The translations under genes and the position numbers were made by a program. Shown piece after piece: positions 33,787 through 38,365 of a DNA stretch of 38,365 nucleotides. This DNA is from Bacilli bacterium. GTDB lineage: Bacteria; Bacillota_I; Bacilli_A; RF39; UBA660. The notes under the pieces are model-generated. The model was not told the DNA's origin, searched no databases, and worked only from the letters and a program-made list of their open reading frames with translations. Positions within the stretch are counted from its first letter, which is position 1. Each line of letters begins with the position of its first letter. The DNA lies in contig JAFSEY010000002.1 in assembly GCA_017435485.1 (NCBI GenBank), forward strand, positions 1 through 38,365. The letters run 5' to 3'.

Positions 33787-33809
33787 ATATGTATTAAGTT
33801 TATTGTCAA
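33781..33809 (-). promoter_or_regulatory. Promoter of the marR-ABC operon
   Basis: Minus strand: consensus TTGACA (33804-33809), a 17-base spacer and TAAACT (33781-33786). The weak -10 lies inside the second palindrome, so the regulator would mask it. Confidence 0.7.
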
Positions 33810-33814
33810 GGTAT

Positions 33815-33843
33815 AAAAAAATTAGCTACTCAGTAATAGCTAA
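33815..33843 (-). terminator. Terminator after the TM-anchored protein gene
   Basis: Minus strand TTAGCTA, an 8-base loop, TAGCTAA, then T7. It overlaps the stop codon and ends just before the marR promoter. Confidence 0.8.
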
Positions 33844-34425
33844 CAATTTTATTCTACAACTTAAATTACCATTTAATAGTTCTAATTGATTTTCATTTTC
33901 ATCATTGCTAAACCACATATATAGTGTATAGATATGTGTTTCTTCTTTTGGTAAATATATACGAGCTTGATTTAATTGAATGTTGGTTATATCATTAATA
34001 TTTTCAAAATTTCCTTCGGCTACAGATTTTGTTTCGCTGGTAGGATTTTCTACATTATATAAACGCCATTTTACGTCAGCATGCTTTAAATTGTCTGTAA
34101 TATCTAAATCATCAATGTAAATGTTATAGTATACATCTTCTACTGTAGATTGTTCACCACGTTTAACTGTAAAAATAGTTTTATCCGCTTTCGTAAATAT
34201 TTCTTCATCATTTATTAACCATGTGTTTTTATTTGAAATATACTCACTAGTCTCAAAATCAACATCTAGTTTTCCTGCAATAACCGTTGCTTTAGTATTT
34301 TCTTTATTTTTTTCAAAACTAATAGAAAAATAAGCATAAGAAAGACCACCAACAAGGAAAAGCCATAAAAATATTAAAATAGCATTTAAAACTAAATGAT
34401 TTCTTTTTTTTGTTTTCTTTGCCAT
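33826..34425 (-). CDS. Membrane-anchored exported protein, TasA-like
   Basis: A 199-residue protein: a Lys-rich start, one hydrophobic helix (about 11-32, LNAILIFLWLFLVGGLSYAYFS), then a soluble beta-rich domain. The order, with GLSYAYF after the helix and a KATVIAGKLDVDFETSEY sandwich-like start, resembles TasA/CalY/camelysin-type proteins whose signal is cut by SipW-like peptidase. It may stay attached to the membrane or be released. A second protein of similar layout lies at 37035. A promoter (34451-34479) is upstream and a terminator follows. Confidence 0.75.
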   Translation of the reverse strand: MAKKTKKRNHLVLNAILIFLWLFLVGGLSYAYFSISFEKNKENTKATVIAGKLDVDFETSEYISNKNTWLINDEEIFTKADKTIFTVKRGEQSTVEDVYYNIYIDDLDITDNLKHADVKWRLYNVENPTSETKSVAEGNFENINDITNIQLNQARIYLPKEETHIYTLYMWFSNDENENQLELLNGNLSCRIKLLAITE

Positions 34426-34450
34426 ATAGTAATCCTCCTATTATGATATC

Positions 34451-34479
34451 ATTATATCTAAAAAACTTAATTTTAACAA
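34451..34479 (-). promoter_or_regulatory. Promoter of the TasA-like gene
   Basis: Minus strand TTGTTA (34474-34479), a 17-base spacer and TATAAT (34451-34456). AGGAGG follows before the ATG. Confidence 0.65.
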
Positions 34480-34484
34480 TACCA

Positions 34485-35492
34485 TTATTCACAAATATTT
34501 AAATAAGAGCAAGCATCAATATCTAAATTAGCATATATTTTATTCTGATATAGATAATAAGCCGCTGCTCCGATCATAGCTGCATTATCTGTACAATATA
34601 TTAAAGAAGGTATAGTCACTTCAGTATTGTATTGTTGACAAACTTTTACTAATTCTTCTTTTAAGTATTGATTAGCGGATACTCCTCCAGCCACAACTAA
34701 TTGTTTAACATTATATTCTTGCAAAGCTTGATTTACTTTTAAACAAATTTCTGAAATAGCAACTTTTTGAAAAGAACATGCTAAGTCTTCTTTCCTTATT
34801 TCTCTGCCGTGCATTTTTTCTTTGTTCACTAAATTTAAAACACTGCTTTTTAATCCACTATAGCTAAAATTATATGTTCCATCATTAACAGGTAATGGTA
34901 GTTTATAAGAATCTATTCCTTGTTTAGCTAATTTTTCAATAATAGGTCCCCCAGGATATGGTACTCCTAAAACCTTTGCCACTTTATCATAACTTTCGCC
35001 AATTGCATCATCTAAGGTTTCTCCCAATAATTTAAAATTATAATCTTCAGACATATAAAGTAATTCAGTATGACCACCACTAACAATTAATGTTAGTAAA
35101 GGAAATTCCAATTTGTTTTCAATATTATTTGCGTAAATGTGCCCAATTAAATGATTAACGGCAAGCAAAGGTTTCTTGTAAATATAAGCTAAGGTTTTAG
35201 CAAAATTCACCCCAACTAACAAACTTCCTAATAGACCAGGGCCATAAGTAACAGCTATTGCATCCATGTCTTCTATCTTTAGATCAGCTTTTTCTAAAGT
35301 TTCGTTAAGTACAATAGTAATATTTTCAGCATGCATCCGTGATGCCACTTCTGGTACAACACCACCATATTTAGCATGAGTACTTATTTGCGTATTTGTC
35401 GTCAAAGCTAATACATTAGTTCCATTTTCTACAATAGCAATACTTGTTTCATCACAAGAAGTTTCAATTGCTAGGATTTTAATACTACTCAT
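34485..35492 (-). CDS. tsaD: tRNA N6-adenosine threonylcarbamoyltransferase
   Basis: TsaD transfers the threonylcarbamoyl group to A37 of ANN-decoding tRNAs, making t6A. The 335 residues match the family. The metal site has the H-x-x-x-H pattern in NHLIGHIYAN; the ATPase-type fold includes IETSCDETS, VSGGHTELLYM, GESYDKVAKVLGVPYPGGPIIEKLA, GGVSANQYL and TDNAAMIGAAAYY. It is the last gene of tsaE-tsaB-rimI-tsaD, overlapping rimI by 8 bases. Confidence 0.97.
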   Translation of the reverse strand: MSSIKILAIETSCDETSIAIVENGTNVLALTTNTQISTHAKYGGVVPEVASRMHAENITIVLNETLEKADLKIEDMDAIAVTYGPGLLGSLLVGVNFAKTLAYIYKKPLLAVNHLIGHIYANNIENKLEFPLLTLIVSGGHTELLYMSEDYNFKLLGETLDDAIGESYDKVAKVLGVPYPGGPIIEKLAKQGIDSYKLPLPVNDGTYNFSYSGLKSSVLNLVNKEKMHGREIRKEDLACSFQKVAISEICLKVNQALQEYNVKQLVVAGGVSANQYLKEELVKVCQQYNTEVTIPSLIYCTDNAAMIGAAAYYLYQNKIYANLDIDACSYLNICE

Positions 35493-35919
35493 CTTTTATT
35501 TTCCTTTCCATAATATAGGCATCATTATTATCGCTATAATAATTTTTACGTGTATGAATTATATCAAATCCAAATTTTTGATAAAATTTTATAGCGTTTT
35601 TATTAGTAACATTTACTTCCAAAATGATTTTTTCGACATCTAAAGATAACTCAGAAATATAATAATCCAATAAACTAGTTCCAATATGTCTATGGCGATA
35701 TTCTTCATCTACAAAAATTAAAATTAAATTAGATATTTCAAATGTATTTAAAACTATCAAAAAACCAATTACCATATCATTTTGATCAGCTACATAAACT
35801 TTGTAATTATTATTAATTAAAATATCTTTAACATCAAATAATCTTTGAAAATTTGGATGATATTTTTCTCCCAATTCTATAATTTTTTCAATATCAAAAC
35901 TTGTAGCAACTCTAATCAT
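35485..35919 (-). CDS. rimI: GNAT N-acetyltransferase, RimI-like
   Basis: A GNAT of 144 residues. The acetyl-CoA loop is V-D-E-E-Y-R-H-R-H-I-G-T-S-L-L, and EVNVTNKNAIKFYQKFGFD is the usual motif B. In E. coli, RimI acetylates S18; in many bacteria the gene lies between tsaB and tsaD. Location is stronger evidence than sequence for the name. Substrate here is unproven. It overlaps tsaB by 4 bases (ATGA). Confidence 0.9.
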   Translation of the reverse strand: MIRVATSFDIEKIIELGEKYHPNFQRLFDVKDILINNNYKVYVADQNDMVIGFLIVLNTFEISNLILIFVDEEYRHRHIGTSLLDYYISELSLDVEKIILEVNVTNKNAIKFYQKFGFDIIHTRKNYYSDNNDAYIMERKIKDE

Positions 35920-36479
35920 TTTTCTACCTCTATTTTTTTTATATATAGAGGTTTGATATTATAATAATCTTCAATTTTTAAAAGATTACATTTATAAACG
36001 TTATTCCAACTGATTTGTGTATCTTGTATAACTTCATTTTTCGTTTCATATGTTAAAAATTCATCTTTGTTTAAATAAAAGTATTCGTTTTGCAATATTC
36101 CATCTTTTGAATATTCTCCAATATAATATCCTTTGGGATCTTTAATTGCTACGGAATAATTAGTTTCTTTTTCGATACTTAACGCTAACAAATCTAAAGA
36201 ACTTATCGATTTTATGTCGATATTAAGACAATAACTAATAGTTTTTGCTACGGTTACTCCTAGACGTACTCCAGTAAAACTTCCTGGTCCATTTACAACA
36301 ATTACTTCTGACATTTCATTAATTTGTATATTTTGTTCATCCATAATATTTTGAATAAGTGGTACAAGTAATTTGCTTTGTGAAGGCGTTTCTCTAGAGA
36401 TACTAGCATAAAATTTCTTATCTTTATATAAAATTATATTTAATATATTACTATGTGTATCTATTAATAAACTATACAT
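35916..36479 (-). CDS. tsaB: TsaB, t6A biosynthesis scaffold
   Basis: TsaB is an inactive TsaD homologue that pairs with TsaD and TsaE. Residues about 1-100 follow the fold (LLIDTHSNILNIILYKDKKF, then VIVVNGPGSFTGVRLGVTVAKTISY). The 187 residues are short but usual. It ends in TGA inside ATGA, with rimI starting there. A terminator-like hairpin precedes it. Confidence 0.95.
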   Translation of the reverse strand: MYSLLIDTHSNILNIILYKDKKFYASISRETPSQSKLLVPLIQNIMDEQNIQINEMSEVIVVNGPGSFTGVRLGVTVAKTISYCLNIDIKSISSLDLLALSIEKETNYSVAIKDPKGYYIGEYSKDGILQNEYFYLNKDEFLTYETKNEVIQDTQISWNNVYKCNLLKIEDYYNIKPLYIKKIEVEK

Positions 36480-36497
36480 CTTAATCCTTCTTTCATG

Positions 36498-36522
36498 AAA
36501 AAAACTCTGTTATAGTACAGAG
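36498..36522 (-). terminator. Terminator-like hairpin between tsaE and tsaB
   Basis: Minus strand CTCTGT, a 6-base loop and ACAGAG, then seven T. The tsaE stop codon lies at the loop. It may tune expression of tsaB-rimI-tsaD. Confidence 0.7.
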
Positions 36523-36962
36523 CTACAAATTTCTTCGTAAATAGTACCATGTGGTTCTAGTACCATTACTCTTGTATTTTCATCGATAACTTTTATTTTA
36601 ATATTTAATCTTTCTTCTGGTAATAAATCAGCTATTAATTCAGACCATTCAATTATGGTAACACCATTTTTTACAAAATAATCTTCTATTCCAATATTAT
36701 TATCGTTTTCTTCTACTCTGTACATATCCATATGAAACAATGGTAACTCTCCAGTAACATACTCTTTTACAAGATTAAATGTTGGTGATGTTATATTATC
36801 ATTGATGCCTAACGCAGATGCAAAACCTTTTACAAAAACAGTTTTTCCGCTTCCAAGTTCACCATCCAAGCAGATAACCATATTTGGAAATTTTTCTGAT
36901 TCTAAATTTTGCGCCAATTCCATTGTATCTATTTCATTTCTTGAAGTATATTTATAATTCAT
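36510..36962 (-). CDS. tsaE: TsaE, t6A biosynthesis ATPase
   Basis: TsaE is the small P-loop ATPase of the t6A complex. Walker A is LDGELGSGKTVFVKGFA; SPTFNLVKEY and a Walker B-like region VTIIEWSELIADLLPEERL follow. About 150 residues, normal. The ATG at 36962 is placed five bases after AGGTGA; another ATG lies three bases upstream and may be used. It is first in the tsa run. Confidence 0.95.
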   Translation of the reverse strand: MNYKYTSRNEIDTMELAQNLESEKFPNMVICLDGELGSGKTVFVKGFASALGINDNITSPTFNLVKEYVTGELPLFHMDMYRVEENDNNIGIEDYFVKNGVTIIEWSELIADLLPEERLNIKIKVIDENTRVMVLEPHGTIYEEICSSVL

Positions 36963-36988
36963 CATAATCACCTAATAACATTATAATT

Positions 36989-37016
36989 AAAAAAAATAGC
37001 TATTACAAGACTATTT
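36989..37016 (-). terminator. Weak terminator after the second exported protein
   Basis: Minus strand AAATAG, an 11-base loop, CTATTT and a T-run of eight. It lies between the exported protein gene and tsaE. Confidence 0.45.
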
Positions 37017-37034
37017 CCATGATTTGACATTATT

Positions 37035-37697
37035 TTAATTTGCCGAAACAGATGTCACTGAAACTACACCATAAAACCCTTTATTCATCATACTATTATC
37101 AGCCTCTATGCTCATCCATAAGCGTAAATTAAAAGTTTTGCTTTCCCCAGCATTTAAAGATTCTTCCTCCATTAAATAAGAGCTACTAACACTGTAAGGA
37201 TCATTCTTTGAATTAATGATTGATAATGTTTCATTATCTAAATTAGTAGTTGGAGCTGTAGATAGTTGTTTAATGGTATCTGTGTTATTAATATTATTAA
37301 ATAAATACTTTATATATTGAGGGTTTAATGTAGAATTACTTAATGATGATAAGGCAATTCTGTATTGAGCATTTATATTGCATGTATTAGTAATAGTAAA
37401 TTGATATGGTTTCAAATTTTGACCCTTAACATCTGAAATGGGGTAGGTATTGATTAGGCTTATGCTGGTCGCCTGACTATCTTCGTTATTATCAGTTAAA
37501 GTAACAGAAAAACATCCTGTAGATATTAGATTTTGTCCTTCTTGAACCTTAGTATCATTCCATAAGGCATAAGAACTAAAAATTACGACAATTAATGCAA
37601 AAATTATAATTGTGAAAAGTATAGCAATTAAAAAGCATCTATTGCTACAAATTTTCTTTGTATGTTTTTTACTATTTTTTTTACATTGCTTTGCCAT
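37035..37697 (-). CDS. Membrane-anchored exported protein, TasA-like
   Basis: A 220-residue protein of the same layout as that at 33826: a Lys/Cys-rich lead of about 20 residues, one hydrophobic helix (about 22-44), SYALW after the helix, then a beta-rich domain (QNLISTGCFSVTLTD, then TYPISDVKGQNLKPYQFTITNTC). The ending FGYGVVSVTSVSAN-like stretch suits a beta sandwich. It is probably SipW-type processed or anchored outside the membrane. Its role is unknown. No clear GGAGG site precedes the ATG, only a weak GTGA. Confidence 0.75.
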   Translation of the reverse strand: MAKQCKKNSKKHTKKICSNRCFLIAILFTIIIFALIVVIFSSYALWNDTKVQEGQNLISTGCFSVTLTDNNEDSQATSISLINTYPISDVKGQNLKPYQFTITNTCNINAQYRIALSSLSNSTLNPQYIKYLFNNINNTDTIKQLSTAPTTNLDNETLSIINSKNDPYSVSSSYLMEEESLNAGESKTFNLRLWMSIEADNSMMNKGFYGVVSVTSVSAN

Positions 37698-37806
37698 ATT
37701 TTAATCACTATTCCTATATTTAATATTAACATAAATTTACGGTTCTAATCAAGATTTTATTGGATATATTATATATTTAAAACTAAGTTTAGAATAATTA
37801 AAAAAA

Positions 37807-37856
37807 TTGGCACTAGCTATTTTAGCATACGTTATCGTCGGAGTTATAGAGCTTAA
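37807..37856 (-). pseudogene. Decayed fragment of 5S rRNA
   Basis: The 50 bases read (plus strand) TTGGCACTAGCTATTTTAGC and on, and align with the 3' half of the true 5S at 38014-38064 with seven mismatches and one gap (about 84% identity). Similarity ends sharply at 37856. It lies about 150 bases downstream of the intact 5S gene, beyond a terminator-like hairpin. The gap 37698-38011 holds only these two items. Confidence 0.75.
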
Positions 37857-37923
37857 TGTACATCATTTCAGCTATTATAATTTTATATTATCTATATTAA
37901 TAATATAAATTTTAGATACTTTT

Positions 37924-37954
37924 ACAAAAAAAGGCACAATTTAGATGTGTCTTT
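37924..37954 (-). terminator. Probable terminator of the rRNA operon
   Basis: Minus strand AAAGACACA, a 7-base loop and TGTGCCTTT (one A-C mismatch), followed by TTTTTTT. It lies about 60 bases after the 5S gene. Confidence 0.65.
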
Positions 37955-38011
37955 TAAAATTAAATAAAATATATTAAATATCGGGATTTTCCCAATTTTA
38001 AAACAAAAAAA

Positions 38012-38116
38012 AATTGGCAACTACCTATTTTCGCATACACTATCGTCGGCGTTTTAGGGCTTAACTTCTCTGTTCGGTATGGGAAGAGGTGTATCCCCTA
38101 AGCTATCGTCACCAAT
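38012..38116 (-). rRNA. rrf: 5S ribosomal RNA
   Basis: The minus strand reads TTGGTGACGATAGCTTAGGG and continues through CCCATACCGAACAGAGAAGT to GGTAGTTGCCAA. TTGG/CCAA ends form helix I and the loop A/B segments are typical. About 105 bases. It follows 23S after a 66-base spacer with an AAAGGA/TCCTTT hairpin. Confidence 0.96.
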
Positions 38117-38182
38117 AAAGGATTTTGTCCTTTAAAAACAAGATAATGCTCTCTCAAATTGTTTAATAAAACAATAAATTAA

Positions 38183-38365
<183 letters not shown>

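Overview
The window is AT-rich chromosomal DNA from a low-GC Firmicute, most likely an uncultured gut member of class Bacilli on the Mollicutes side (RF39-like). This placement is inferred from base composition, small genes, compact operons with GGAGG/GAGGTGA ribosome sites, and gene content. The standard bacterial code fits. AGG encodes the conserved Arg of the IRVNAVAPG motif in an SDR protein, CGG encodes a conserved UvrB Arg, and TGA ends tsaB in an ATGA overlap.

Left part (1-11.7 kb): the start of a truncated gene, pnp and rpsO with a terminator between them, a thioredoxin-like protein, an acidic protein with an odd start, and a five-tRNA operon (Val-Thr-Tyr-Gln-Lys). Next come an alanine-racemase-like protein lacking the PLP lysine, facing away from a compact UvrD-like helicase. 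A tRNA-Gln(CTG)-gltX-tRNA-Glu(CTC) transcription unit follows, then an unknown gene with mscL.

Middle (11.8-19.8 kb): the most accessory-looking stretch. A kinase-fold protein, a DUF3419/BtaA-like SAM enzyme and a HipA-like pseudokinase lie in one direction. Converging on them are a P-loop kinase, a HAD phosphatase and an NrtR-like NUDIX/winged-helix regulator with a palindrome inside its own promoter. A lone 902-residue unknown protein follows, ending in DDLPF like the C-terminal tip of SSB.

Centre right (19.9-29.3 kb): uvrB and an SDR gene, tmRNA (ssrA), an XRE regulator, a Cys-rich protein broken by an A8 tract, an SDR with stress-protein-type architecture, a helical-bundle protein, an HTH plus BRO/DinD pair, two decayed gene fragments, an unknown gene and tRNA-Arg(CCT).

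Right part (29.4-38.4 kb, all minus strand): a MarR-controlled heterodimeric ABC exporter, then the t6A-tRNA modification cluster tsaE-tsaB-rimI-tsaD between two membrane-anchored secreted proteins. The window ends in the 3' part of an rRNA operon (23S, 5S), followed downstream by a decayed partial copy of 5S.

Translation and RNA quality control dominate the recognised genes: pnp, rpsO, nine tRNA-related loci, gltX, tmRNA, the t6A cluster and rRNA.
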